DNA of 64,000 nucleotides from Candidatus Sulfotelmatobacter kueseliae (GTDB lineage Bacteria; Acidobacteriota; Terriglobia; Terriglobales; Acidobacteriaceae). Positions 34,606-43,092 of this stretch are shown piece by piece (position 1 is the first letter of the stretch; every line of letters begins with the position of its first letter). The notes below the pieces were generated by a model that saw only the letters and a program-made list of their open reading frames with translations, had not been told where the DNA came from and searched no databases. The DNA lies in the NCBI GenBank assembly GCA_900290255.1, contig OMOD01000141.1, forward strand, positions 870-64,869, given 5' to 3'. The position numbers were made by a program, and so were the translations under genes.

Positions 34606-36137
34606 GCTTCCTCCTCGTCTGTCAGAAAAAATCTTTCGCTCTGTTCGACCACCGTGGATCTTAGCTGCTTGTAGCGTTTGGTTTGACCACGATAACTCGC
34701 GGCCATTGCCGGATCGGGATGGAGCACTGAGCTTTCTTCCACCACTCCGGCAACTGCCTGTTGAATGCTCGCGTATTCGCCAATGGCCACACCGGCCAGG
34801 ATGGCGGTGCCGAGGCAAACGGATTCCTGCCGGCTCATGATATGCAGGCGACGGCCGGTGAGGGCGGCTCGAAGTTGCAAACCTAGCGCCGAGCGCGTGC
34901 CGCCGCCCGTGACGTAGATGTCCTCGAATTCTCCCACCGCCTCCGCCAACACTTCGGCGACAATGGTCAATTCGCAGGCGAGTCCTTCCAGAATGCCCTT
35001 ATAAATGTGCGCCCGGTCAGTCGCGGGCGTGAGGCCGCTGATCAAGCCGCGAGCTCGAGGGTTGAACTCGGGATTGCAGGTTCCGATCAAATGCGGAGTG
35101 ATGCAGAGGCCGGTTGGACCTTTCGGAGCGTGCGTTTCAAGAGACGCATAGTGGCTGCTTTCGAGGTCCTGGGCGTCGGAACGGACTTCGCATGCTCCAT
35201 TGCCATACAACAAATCGTGGAACCACTTGACCATGATCCCGGAGGGAAAGTAAGCGATGGTCACAAATGTGTCGGCAACAACATGACAATAGGAGTTCAG
35301 CGAGCCATCAAGCGCTTTGTCATTCAGGATGGGCGCGGCAGAGGCAGCAAGCAGAGACTCGTACGTGCCGATCGAATCGTAGACCCGGCCCCCCCCAATC
35401 ACCCCGGCGCCCAGGGCTCCGCAAGGCTGGTCGTGACCGCCTAACACAACGGGAGTCCCTGACAAAAGGCCCAGCTGGTTCGCCATTTCTGAATTCAGTC
35501 TTCCCGTAATCGTACCCGCAGGAACGGGGACGGGGAAGAGTTTCTTATCCAGTTCTACCGCCGCGAGAATCTCATCGGACCACGAAAGCTTTTGCACGTC
35601 GAAGGCGAGGAAGCGCGACGCCAGCGAATAGTCCGCGTAGGGAGGATGGCGCATCTTTTCGAGGAGATAGCCGATCAAAGTGAGGAACGACCGGGTGGAA
35701 GCAAAGACCTCCGGCCGGTTCTTTCGCAGCCAGAGAATCTTGGGGATGGGGTACATGGGATGCGCGAGGTGCCCGGTGATTTTAAACAGACGCTGGCGTC
35801 CGATCGTTTCTTCGCATTGAGCCGATTCACGCATTGCGCGGCTGTCCTGATTGAGGATTGCAGCCATCAGCGGCCTGCCTTGGGAATCAACCGCGACAAA
35901 TGTTTCGCCATGCGAACTCAAACAAAGAGCATGAACGGGATCCTTCAGGTCTTTGGCCGCGGTGCGGGAGCAAACGCAGACGGCATCCCAGAACTTCTCA
36001 GGATTGATTTCGGCAAAACCTGGGCGAGGGAACTCCGGTATGTAGCTCGATGAGTGCTGCGCGAGGATCGCTCCACTGGCGGCAAAGACTACGGCTTTAC
36101 ATCTGCTTGACCCGATATCAATTGCCAGCAGGCTCAC
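34602..36137 (-). CDS. FGGY-family carbohydrate kinase
   Basis: ATP-dependent sugar kinase (xylulokinase/fuculokinase/rhamnulokinase superfamily). Seen: phosphate-binding start LLAIDIGSSRCKAVVF, substrate-site motif CLSSHGETFVAVD, ILNQDSRA, catalytic Asp in LGGHDQPCGALGAGV, and the FGGY C-terminal ATP site YVTGGGTRSALGLQLRAA with TGRRLHIMSRQESVCLGTAILA (quoted in part). GTG start at 36137 follows GAGGAG. It is the middle gene of aldolase-kinase-isomerase: 76 bases after the aldolase and overlapping the isomerase start by four bases. The expected job is phosphorylation of the ketose made by the isomerase; the sugar cannot be named. Confidence 0.9.
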   Translation of the reverse strand: MSLLAIDIGSSRCKAVVFAASGAILAQHSSSYIPEFPRPGFAEINPEKFWDAVCVCSRTAAKDLKDPVHALCLSSHGETFVAVDSQGRPLMAAILNQDSRAMRESAQCEETIGRQRLFKITGHLAHPMYPIPKILWLRKNRPEVFASTRSFLTLIGYLLEKMRHPPYADYSLASRFLAFDVQKLSWSDEILAAVELDKKLFPVPVPAGTITGRLNSEMANQLGLLSGTPVVLGGHDQPCGALGAGVIGGGRVYDSIGTYESLLAASAAPILNDKALDGSLNSYCHVVADTFVTIAYFPSGIMVKWFHDLLYGNGACEVRSDAQDLESSHYASLETHAPKGPTGLCITPHLIGTCNPEFNPRARGLISGLTPATDRAHIYKGILEGLACELTIVAEVLAEAVGEFEDIYVTGGGTRSALGLQLRAALTGRRLHIMSRQESVCLGTAILAGVAIGEYASIQQAVAGVVEESSVLHPDPAMAASYRGQTKRYKQLRSTVVEQSERFFLTDEEEA

Positions 36138-36213
36138 GTTTCGAGAATCTCCTCGCTGTTGCGGGCGAGACGCGCAATGTCAACGGTTGCGGCTTAACTT
36201 TGCCAATGTGAAG

Positions 36214-37029
36214 TTATCGTTTCGGCTGAAGCGCTTTGCCGTCAAGAACTGCGCGGGCTCGCTGCAGGAACAATTCCATGTCCGCAGCCTGGAACACATT
36301 TCGGCCAAAGAACACCCCGGCGGCCCCGGCGAGGACTATGTCCCGGATCGTATCCAACGCTTCTTGATCGGAGCCTTGACGGCTGCCGCCCAGCACGAGA
36401 ATCGGGATGGGACAGCCCTCTACGACCGACCGCATCGACGTCGGGTCACCCGTGTAATCGGTCTTCACGGCGTCGGCGCCAAGCTCAGCCGCCATGCGAG
36501 TGTGCAGGTTCAGCCACTTTGGTTCTCCAGGATTGGCTACGTTCTTCCCGCGCGCCAGGGACTCGACGATCAGCGGTATGCCGATGCGTTCACACTCGCG
36601 CGCGACCTCGGCGGTGCGAGCGACTTCCTTGCTCTCGAAATCGGCGTCGCCTGTGCCCACCACCATGTAGGTCAAAACCGCGTCTGCGCCATGGCGCAAA
36701 GCGTCTTCCGGGCGGGCCAACAGAGCACTGCGCAGGGCACCACCTCCGTTGGTGGAGACTGCCGACCAGACCGTGGTCCAGTCAATGCGGGCGATGAGCG
36801 CCGGCAAGGGACCGGCAGGAATGGAATTCGCAAACTGACGAATGAGGCCGAGATTCAACAAAAGCGCATCGACCTTAGCCTCTGCGAACCGCCGAATCTG
36901 GCCGAGCGGGTCTTCAGTTCCGGGAATCGGCCCCAAAACCAAAGCGTGGTCGAAGGCAACGACCAAAGCGCGATGCCCCGCGCCGCCAAGCACCCGGCAC
37001 AACCTTACTTTCTTGCCGCAGTCGCTCAA
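36214..37029 (-). CDS. Class I aldolase of the DeoC/LacD (FBA class I) family
   Basis: Schiff-base aldolase with a TIM barrel of the DeoC/FbaB/LacD/LsrF group. Seen: VVAFDHALVLGP with Asp27, VESLARG, Schiff-base lysine Lys189 in GADAVKTDYTGD, and phosphate-binding VLGGSR and GVFFGRNVFQ. TTG 37029 is the start, 5 bases after AAGGAGG. First gene of the operon with the FGGY kinase and isomerase-like protein. Known relatives cleave fructose-1,6-bisphosphate, tagatose-1,6-bisphosphate or sulfofructose-1-phosphate; a canonical fucose pathway would instead use a class II zinc aldolase, so the pathway here is non-standard. Confidence 0.87.
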   Translation of the reverse strand: MSDCGKKVRLCRVLGGAGHRALVVAFDHALVLGPIPGTEDPLGQIRRFAEAKVDALLLNLGLIRQFANSIPAGPLPALIARIDWTTVWSAVSTNGGGALRSALLARPEDALRHGADAVLTYMVVGTGDADFESKEVARTAEVARECERIGIPLIVESLARGKNVANPGEPKWLNLHTRMAAELGADAVKTDYTGDPTSMRSVVEGCPIPILVLGGSRQGSDQEALDTIRDIVLAGAAGVFFGRNVFQAADMELFLQRARAVLDGKALQPKR

Positions 37030-37191
37030 GAATCCTCCTTAATTTCTAGTTCCGGCGATAAAACTAGTCCGTATGTGAGCCCTCCTCCAACACCTACGGA
37101 ACGGCCCAGCCCAGAGTCATTCAATTCGCAATGAAGTTCTCATTCTAAGCCGGAAAGCTAGAGCAGTTTCGTTTTTACTATAGTCCAAAGT

Positions 37192-37310
37192 TTTGTCATC
37201 CTGAGCGGCGCTCTTTGCCGCGAAAGCCTGCCCTGAGCGTAGTCGAAGGGGACCTATGCAACTGGCCGACAAGTGCTACATAGGTCCTTCGCTTCGCTCA
37301 GGATGACAAA
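37192..37310. repeat. Palindromic GTCATCCTGAGCG element
   Basis: About 119 bases bounded by TTTGTCATCCTGAGCG and its inverse CGCTCAGGATGACAAA, with a nested inverted pair GGACCTATG / CATAGGTCC. The segment between the aldolase operon promoter region and the alpha-galactosidase stop holds nothing else. It shares its ends with repeats near 230-300, 12105-12274 and 13765-13822. Confidence 0.82.
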
Positions 37311-37340
37311 TGTATAGATCACACTATTTCCGAAAATGCT

Positions 37341-39860
37341 CTAATCGGGCTTGTACGGGCTCGGAGACGCAATAACCATCTCTCCGCTCACAGAAACTGA
37401 CCCCTGCTTTTCCGCCGGAATCGCGTCGACGCCATCCACCACCAGCCGGACGGTAAAGTCGCCACTCTTCGTGTAGGCATGACGCACCTCCCTGCCGTCC
37501 TCATGCGTGCCGTCGCCAAAGTCCCAGTGGTAGCCAAGAGCAGGAACTCCTTTGGGATCCGCGGTGCAGGAGAAATTGAGATCTTCATAGATCTTCGCGT
37601 GCTGCGGAATCTCAGCGGCGATTTGGGGCGCCGCAGCCGGTACAGAAGCATCGATGATCTTGACGATCCTCACCGAATGGGCGGGTTGCTCCAAGTGGAT
37701 GGAACTGCCGTCCGTTGACAGGTGATGCGCGGGGTCGAGTGCGTCTTCGAAATCGTAGGGGTGGCCGGGGACAAGACCGATCTCAGAAAGCGAGAAGCCA
37801 TGCGACCTCGGTTGCTCAGTCCAATTGAAAACCGCGAGCATCGATTGCCGGGCGTCTTCGCGCAGCAGAAATACGCTGGGCTGCTCGTCTTCGGGACGAT
37901 ACGCCAGAAGATCGAGGGGGATCGCAGCACGTCCCAGCTTGGCCATCTGCAGCAGGTCCGGGTTCTTGAGCAGCGCTACCCGGTCAGGATCGGCTCCCAA
38001 AGTTGGGAGGTCATCGCCGATTTCGTACATTCCCCCTGAAACGGCGGAGAGCGCAATCGACACCTGTGCCTCGTTCAACGTAAGCGGAGCCTGGATTTCC
38101 CGCTCCTCGATCATTTGCCGCGATACGGTGAACGCGTCCGGATCACTGACAAAAAAATTCCGGTGCATGTAGTAGCGGGCGGCAATACCGGGAGCGGCTT
38201 CCTTGCTGCGCTCGAAACTATGGCCGGTGTCCTGCGATATGCGCCCGTCGTCGACGATGCCCACCGGACTCAACATCGGGCTGCCGTCTTTATCCAGCAG
38301 GCAGTCGTTGCCCACGGCTTTGCGGATGACCTGCAACCCAATTCGCTGCGTCTCCAGGGCAGTCGTGTTGGGCCGGAAGTGGTAGCCTTCGATCGCCGTG
38401 TTGTCCATGAAATCCAGTTTGATATATTTCACACCCCACTCTCGAACCAGAGTTCGGTAGGTCTGGCGGAGAAACTCCTGCGCTCCCGGGTGGGTGGCAT
38501 CCAGCACAAAGACTTGCTCATTAGGAACCTCTTCGTCCATCGTGACCGGGATGGGATTTCCCTTCGCGTTGTGCACCAGCCAGTCTTTGTGGTTCTCATA
38601 GACCGAACTGCGCTCTCCGACCTCAAACGGCGAGGTCCAGATGCCAATCTTCAGGCCCAGTTGCTGGATGCGCTGGGTGAGGGGCCGCATGCCATGGGGG
38701 AACTTGGATGCGTTCGGAACGGCGTAGTCCACTCGCGCATATCCGTAGCCGAAATCGAAATGGAACCAGTCATAGCCGAGAGACTTCAGCCGCTCCGCCT
38801 GCCACAGCGCGTTAGTAAACGTGTTGCCTTCCGTGATCTTCATGTAGAAGGCCGTCCAACTCCACCAGCCCAGCATGTTGTCTTGCGGAATGCGGCTGTG
38901 GTGCAGGTCACGGATCGCAGCTCCATAATTCTCAAGCTGGGCGTGGTAATCGGACCCGACGGCGAACATCAGGCGTTCCGCAGACATGCTCTCGCCGTTC
39001 GCCAGAGGCAGGCTCAGTTCGATCAGGTTCTCTGCCGGGCCCTTGCGCATTCCCGATTCCTCTTCCGTCGCCTGAATCTCGGTTGTGCCGGTGGACTCCA
39101 CGGTGAAGCTGGCAATCTGAGGGCCGGCCGCGGTTGGCTGCGTTTGCAAATGGAGAATTGTCAAGAGGCGATCCGAGGTGAGCGCCCCGAAAAATACGCT
39201 CTCCTTACTTTGCTGGTTGTAAACCTGTTGGCTCCCAACGGCCCGATGCATGCCGTTCGGCGCTTTGCCCAGATCGTAGATTTGCATCGCAGGCCAATCT
39301 TCGCTGTAGCTGTCAGACAACACGCGATCCGAGGCGGGACTCGCATGCAGATCGAGAATGGTCTTGCCCACGGCCTCCACACTGCGAATGCTTTCGAGTT
39401 CAAGCGACCGGCCGGAGTGGTTCTGGACCTGCACCTGGATCTCACCGAATGAGTGCGTCTGGTACAGGCGAATCGTATAAACAAGATCGGGACGATCGGC
39501 GAGGCCGCTTGCCCTTACCTGCACTTGCCGGCCCCGTCCCAACGTGTCTTCGAAATCTGCGGCGGTGACCTCATGCTTGGGATATTCGGCGGACTTGATC
39601 CAGTGATGATCCACTTCAGCCGCGACACCTGCGTATACCACGGGAGACGGCGTCCCCTTCGCCGAGATCGCATACGAACCGTCGGCCGCATCAATCCTGA
39701 CGAGCACGGCATCGTTCTTGAGCTCAGTGTCTGCAGAATAGGCGAAGGCTGTGAACAGGCAGGCAACCGCCGCCGAGAAAATCAGGGTTTGGGCACGGAA
39801 TCGGCGTGCGGAGGAAGAGCGAGTTTTCGAGACACTGCGAGATCCTTGCTTCAAGGGCAC
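37341..39860 (-). CDS. Secreted alpha-galactosidase (GH36-like) with C-terminal PKD domain
   Basis: Exported retaining alpha-galactosidase-type enzyme. Seen: signal peptide LIFSAAVACLFTAFAYSA, N-terminal beta-supersandwich (to about 290), then a barrel starting GWWSWTAFYMKI, FHFDFGYGYARVDY, nucleophile Asp in KYIKLDFMDN, acid/base Asp in VDDGRISQDTGH, a C-terminal beta domain, and a PKD/Ig-like domain at about 745-825 (FSCTADPKGVPALGYHWDFGDGTHEDG quoted in part, DFTVRLVVDG). The 839-residue length reflects this appended PKD module, which may bind polysaccharide or act as a spacer. Substrate likely raffinose-type or galactomannan side chains. Confidence 0.85.
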   Translation of the reverse strand: MPLKQGSRSVSKTRSSSARRFRAQTLIFSAAVACLFTAFAYSADTELKNDAVLVRIDAADGSYAISAKGTPSPVVYAGVAAEVDHHWIKSAEYPKHEVTAADFEDTLGRGRQVQVRASGLADRPDLVYTIRLYQTHSFGEIQVQVQNHSGRSLELESIRSVEAVGKTILDLHASPASDRVLSDSYSEDWPAMQIYDLGKAPNGMHRAVGSQQVYNQQSKESVFFGALTSDRLLTILHLQTQPTAAGPQIASFTVESTGTTEIQATEEESGMRKGPAENLIELSLPLANGESMSAERLMFAVGSDYHAQLENYGAAIRDLHHSRIPQDNMLGWWSWTAFYMKITEGNTFTNALWQAERLKSLGYDWFHFDFGYGYARVDYAVPNASKFPHGMRPLTQRIQQLGLKIGIWTSPFEVGERSSVYENHKDWLVHNAKGNPIPVTMDEEVPNEQVFVLDATHPGAQEFLRQTYRTLVREWGVKYIKLDFMDNTAIEGYHFRPNTTALETQRIGLQVIRKAVGNDCLLDKDGSPMLSPVGIVDDGRISQDTGHSFERSKEAAPGIAARYYMHRNFFVSDPDAFTVSRQMIEEREIQAPLTLNEAQVSIALSAVSGGMYEIGDDLPTLGADPDRVALLKNPDLLQMAKLGRAAIPLDLLAYRPEDEQPSVFLLREDARQSMLAVFNWTEQPRSHGFSLSEIGLVPGHPYDFEDALDPAHHLSTDGSSIHLEQPAHSVRIVKIIDASVPAAAPQIAAEIPQHAKIYEDLNFSCTADPKGVPALGYHWDFGDGTHEDGREVRHAYTKSGDFTVRLVVDGVDAIPAEKQGSVSVSGEMVIASPSPYKPD

Positions 39861-39959
39861 GTTTCACCTCGGGATAGCTGGGAGTCCGACCGCATTCAAT
39901 CGCAAACGAACACGAATGACATGCAAGACGTCACAAAGGTATTGACCGCCGCGCGTCCT

Positions 39960-39986
39960 TGTCAACGAAAGGCGGCGTTTGTTGAC
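39960..39986. promoter_or_regulatory. Operator-like inverted repeat upstream of alpha-galactosidase
   Basis: GTCAAC at 39961-39966 and GTTGAC at 39981-39986 are perfect inverses with a 14-base spacer, about 100 bases before the alpha-galactosidase start. The first arm overlaps a minus-strand TTGACA (39965-39960) that could be a -35 box; no good -10 is visible. Low-certainty prediction. Confidence 0.35.
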
Positions 39987-40007
39987 CGGCAGGGACAGCC
40001 CAATCCC

Positions 40008-40031
40008 GCAGGGCGGCGCTCGCCGCCCTGC
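40008..40031 (-). terminator. Strong hairpin after the DUF1080 gene
   Basis: GCAGGGCGGC-GCTC-GCCGCCCTGC is a perfect 10-bp stem with a four-base loop, 14 bases beyond the DUF1080 stop. There is no T-run, so it may stabilise the 3' end or stop transcription in a Rho-dependent way. Confidence 0.5.
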
Positions 40032-40044
40032 CGGAGAGGTGCAC

Positions 40045-41022
40045 CTACTTCTTCGCTGGGGTGATCACAATGTTGCGAAAAGCAACGTGGCCGGCCTCAC
40101 TACCCTGCAGATAGATGGGGCCGGGCAATGCTTCATGACTATCCAAAGCCCCGCCTGTGATGCCCGGAATTTCCTGTTTGTCAATAATTGTCTGACCGTT
40201 TTGCATAACGGTGACCATTCGTCCAACGAGCGTGATGTCGTAGGTCTGCCATACTCCTGGCCTGCGTGGCTGTTCCGGCGACGGGGCCAGGAAACCATAT
40301 ATGCCTCCGGTGCGCATCGTCGGCCCTTCTGGCTCCGGGTCGTCTTCGATCTGAAGTTCGTATCGACCGCGCAGGTAGACGCCGCTATTCGACCCTGGCG
40401 CGCAATTGAATTCCACGTGTAACTTGAAATCTTCGAACTTAGCATCGCTGATAAGCTCAGGACCATGTCCGGGACTCACCAGCGTTCCGTTTTCGACCTT
40501 CCACGCCACCGTTGGCGCCGGATCGCTCGCCGTCCAGCCGCTGAGATCCTTACCGTTGAACAACTGGATTGCCTTTCCCCATGCGGGAGCCTTGGTTTCG
40601 ATCAGCGCGGGCGCGCGCTTCCCGGTCCACGACCAGGAGGTCCCGTCCGGAGCGGCTACCGATCCGGAGAGCGTTTCCCCAACCAACTTGCCCTCGAACA
40701 CCATGTCGCTCTTGCTGTCTTCTTGTTCTTTGGGAGAGACAAAGGTGAGGCGCCCTTCCGTCAATTCAACTTTTGGGAGAGGCCGGGCGTTGCCCCACCG
40801 ACCCACCATCTGGGCCGTCAGCTTTCCATTTTCTTCAAGCCTCAACTCCAACCATGAGGGGTACTCTCGGTCGGGAGCTTTCAACGTGAGGTCCCATGGG
40901 CCGAGGAAGGGCTTAACCGCCGAAGCGTCCAGCTTGTTGTCTTGGCAGACGGCGCAGGCTGAGAGAAGGGTTGCTATCGTTAAAACAAACAATGCGGTCT
41001 TGCGTACGATGATTGAGAACAT
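40045..41022 (-). CDS. Secreted DUF1080 (3-keto-disaccharide hydrolase family) protein
   Basis: Signal peptide TALFVLTIATLLSACAVCQ, possibly a lipoprotein-type or soluble exported protein. An N-terminal beta module (FLGPWDLTLKAPDREYPSW) of about 110 residues precedes the DUF1080 concanavalin-like domain starting IQLFNGKDLSGWTASD, with SNSGVYLRGRYELQIEDD and WQTYDITLVG, all family hallmarks. Known members were shown to act on 3-keto-glycosides or remain uncharacterised. It is followed by the alpha-galactosidase in the same direction. A minus-strand TTGACA at 41099-41094 lies ~70 bases upstream. Confidence 0.85.
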   Translation of the reverse strand: MFSIIVRKTALFVLTIATLLSACAVCQDNKLDASAVKPFLGPWDLTLKAPDREYPSWLELRLEENGKLTAQMVGRWGNARPLPKVELTEGRLTFVSPKEQEDSKSDMVFEGKLVGETLSGSVAAPDGTSWSWTGKRAPALIETKAPAWGKAIQLFNGKDLSGWTASDPAPTVAWKVENGTLVSPGHGPELISDAKFEDFKLHVEFNCAPGSNSGVYLRGRYELQIEDDPEPEGPTMRTGGIYGFLAPSPEQPRRPGVWQTYDITLVGRMVTVMQNGQTIIDKQEIPGITGGALDSHEALPGPIYLQGSEAGHVAFRNIVITPAKK

Positions 41023-41502
41023 GGTTCCTCCGGAGACAACTGGTCTCTGCGAATGATTGCGACTGCCAACCGTTTATGCTTCTCGTTGGCGCTTGTCAAG
41101 TCTCTGCCTGTAATTTTTCTGCATTCAGGCCGCAACCTTACGCAATTGTCGCCACTGTGAAGCCAAGGTAGATCATGTATTTGAACTAGGTTCCTCTTTG
41201 TCTCATCGTCCTCGCATAGTCCTATAATGACCGGAGATGTGAGGGTTGGCTTTGACTTGTTCGATCTTTAGCGCTGTTTCTTAATCCGTGGCTGCGAAAC
41301 TACATCTAAGAAGCGGGGTTAAATTAATTGCAGCGCGGCTGCCAGCGGTCGCGCCGGACCCTTCCCCGGAAGTTGCCCACGGAAGACGGGTGGAAAGATT
41401 CCGTGGTCAGACGGGAACCGAGCAGAGAGTAACGTGACCCGGGAAAATAAGCCCTTGATGTTACTGAGTTGGAATCAGTAAAACGAATCGCAGGAGGACA
41501 CT
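41023..41502. other. Long gene-free leader between divergent genes
   Basis: The 480-base gap separates DUF1080 (minus) from the YXWGXW gene (plus). No coding frame of quality is seen. It includes TTGACTTG and TCTTAATCC near 41254-41285, a small CTTC-CCCG-GAAG hairpin near 41364, and ends with AGGAGG before ATG 41503. A long 5' untranslated leader of the downstream gene is possible. Confidence 0.4.
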
Positions 41503-42576
41503 ATGCGCTTTGCGTTCGTCCGTATGGTAGTGCTCGCGCTCGCTGTGCTGAGCGTGTCGACCGCAGCATTCGGTCAAATCGGCATTTCAGTGAATTTTGG
41601 ACCTCCGGCTATCCCTGTTTACGAACAGTCCATTTGTCCCGGCGACGGCTATATGTGGACGCCCGGTTATTGGGCATGGGACCCTGATGCCGGCGACTAC
41701 TACTGGGTTCCGGGAACCTGGATTCTGGCCCCGGAAGTCGGCTTCCTGTGGACTCCTCCCTGGTGGGGATGGGAAGGCAGCAGGTTTTTCTTCCATGATG
41801 GATATTGGGGACCGCATATCGGCTTCTATGGCGGGATCAACTACGGTTTCGGCTATTTCGGGGTGGGTTTCGCAGGCGGACGCTGGGACGGCGGACACTT
41901 CTTTTACAACCGCTCCGTGACCAATATTAATGTCGTCAACATTCACAACGTGTACAACGAGACGGTGATCAACAACAACGTTCACATCAGCTACAACGGC
42001 GGTCCGGGCGGAATCGAGCGGCGCTCGACGCCGGAAGAAGAAAGGTGGGGCCAGGAGCGGCACATTGGACCGGTAGCGGCACAGACGCAACATTTCGAAC
42101 AGGCCCGCGCGAACCGGGAACTGCGCGCGTCGGTCAATCAGGGCAGACCACCCATCGCCGCCACGGGCCGCCCGGGAGAATTCTCCGGCCGCGAGGTCGT
42201 ACCATCCAGGGAAGCCGGAGCGCCCTATCATCCTCCCGCCGAACACGGTGGAAATCCACCGTCCGGTGGTGGCGGTTCTCGTCCAGTGCATCCCAACGAG
42301 CTTCCTCCGTTTCAACGGCCGGCTCCGCCTAACACCGGCGATGTCAATCGCGACCGGAAATACCAGCAGCAACAAGACAAGTTGTTTGCCAAACAACAAC
42401 AGGAGCGGCAGCAACTCCAGCAAAAGCAGGAGCAGGAACACCAGCGCATGGATCGCCAGAACGCTAGCCAGGCTCAAAGGCAACAGACGGAGCAGCGGCA
42501 CCAGCAACAGACCCAGCAGCTGTCCGAGAAACACACGCAGCAGCAACAGCGGATACAACAAAAACAGCACAGATAA
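41503..42576 (+). CDS. Secreted YXWGXW-repeat protein with Gln-rich coiled-coil tail
   Basis: Signal peptide VVLALAVLSVSTAAFGQ, then tandem aromatic repeats of the YXWGXW type (YMWTPGYWAWDPDAGDYYW, FLWTPPWWGWEG, FHDGYWGPHIGFYGG), an Asn-rich stretch (NINVVNIHNVYNETVINNN), a Pro/Gly-rich middle, and a C-terminal ~80 residues dominated by Gln/Arg/Lys with a heptad pattern (QQQERQQLQQKQEQEHQRM). AGGAGG lies 8 bases before ATG 41503. Function is not established for the family; an envelope or surface structural role is the usual guess. Confidence 0.85.
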   Translation: MRFAFVRMVVLALAVLSVSTAAFGQIGISVNFGPPAIPVYEQSICPGDGYMWTPGYWAWDPDAGDYYWVPGTWILAPEVGFLWTPPWWGWEGSRFFFHDGYWGPHIGFYGGINYGFGYFGVGFAGGRWDGGHFFYNRSVTNINVVNIHNVYNETVINNNVHISYNGGPGGIERRSTPEEERWGQERHIGPVAAQTQHFEQARANRELRASVNQGRPPIAATGRPGEFSGREVVPSREAGAPYHPPAEHGGNPPSGGGGSRPVHPNELPPFQRPAPPNTGDVNRDRKYQQQQDKLFAKQQQERQQLQQKQEQEHQRMDRQNASQAQRQQTEQRHQQQTQQLSEKHTQQQQRIQQKQHR

Positions 42577-42591
42577 CAAAAGGCTAACATC

Positions 42592-42640
42592 GCCCCCTCT
42601 TCGACTCGGTATGGTCCGAACCGACCCGGTCGAAGGGGGG
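42592..42640 (+). terminator. Imperfect long hairpin after the YXWGXW gene
   Basis: CCCCCTCTTCGAC and GTCGAAGGGGGG form an imperfect inverted repeat (one bulged base) around a ~20-base interior containing CGGT/ACCG pairing. It starts 15 bases after the stop codon and is a plausible transcript end. Confidence 0.5.
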
Positions 42641-42891
42641 CTACTTTCTGCAGAGAAGCTAATGCGGCTCGCTCCCATTTCGGGATCGAATCCGCCCGTC
42701 CACAGAAACCACTCGCCTCTTAAGCGAACACTTCGTCTCGCGGCGTGCAGGCGACGTTAGAATCCCCTCATGCCCAATTAAGTCACCGCCATCGAAAACG
42801 TTCCCATCCAATCGTCAGTGCTTCGTCCAAGGATCGCCCGAAAGCTGATGCGGCGCAGCCGCGGACTGTAAGCGACCAGCAAAAAGCAAAT
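42641..42891. other. Gene-free upstream region of the hydrogenase operon
   Basis: Part of a ~530-base gap between the hairpin and the hydrogenase operon. I see no coding frame worth calling; the 67-residue track ORF at 42745 has low-complexity composition. Two CRP/FNR-like palindromes follow at 42892 and 43077. Confidence 0.4.
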
Positions 42892-42907
42892 TGTGCGCGA
42901 AATCACA
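42892..42907. promoter_or_regulatory. CRP/FNR-type palindrome, distal site
   Basis: TGTGC-GCGAAA-TCACA matches the CRP consensus TGTGA-N6-TCACA at nine of ten half-site bases. It lies 283 bases before the hydrogenase start codon and 185 bases upstream of a second such site. Confidence 0.5.
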
Positions 42908-43076
42908 CGCGTCAGCTAAGCCACCAGCCCGATAGTGTCTACAGATGATCGTTATGCCCAAAATGGGACAAATCACGCGAAGAGAACAAAAATGCGGCTA
43001 TGAACGAGGTTGCTGGCCCTGCACTTGCAAGATGCTCCCGAAGGTCACAGTTACTGCCCGCTGCCTGATCGGGGGT

Positions 43077-43092
43077 TGTGATTCACATCACT
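43077..43092. promoter_or_regulatory. CRP/FNR-type palindrome, proximal site
   Basis: TGTGA-TTCACA-TCACT matches CRP consensus at nine of ten half-site bases, and the core GTGAT-TCAC-ATCAC is a perfect inverted repeat with the 4-base spacing typical of FNR-family sites. It is 83 bases before the first hydrogenase gene. A TATGTT at 43137-43142 could be the -10 box, placing the site near -64. Confidence 0.55.

Noticed and set aside
33223-34818. Long version of the isomerase-like gene
   Set aside because: The first 71 codons lie inside the FGGY kinase gene; GTG 34605 behind GAGGAGG is the proper coupled start.
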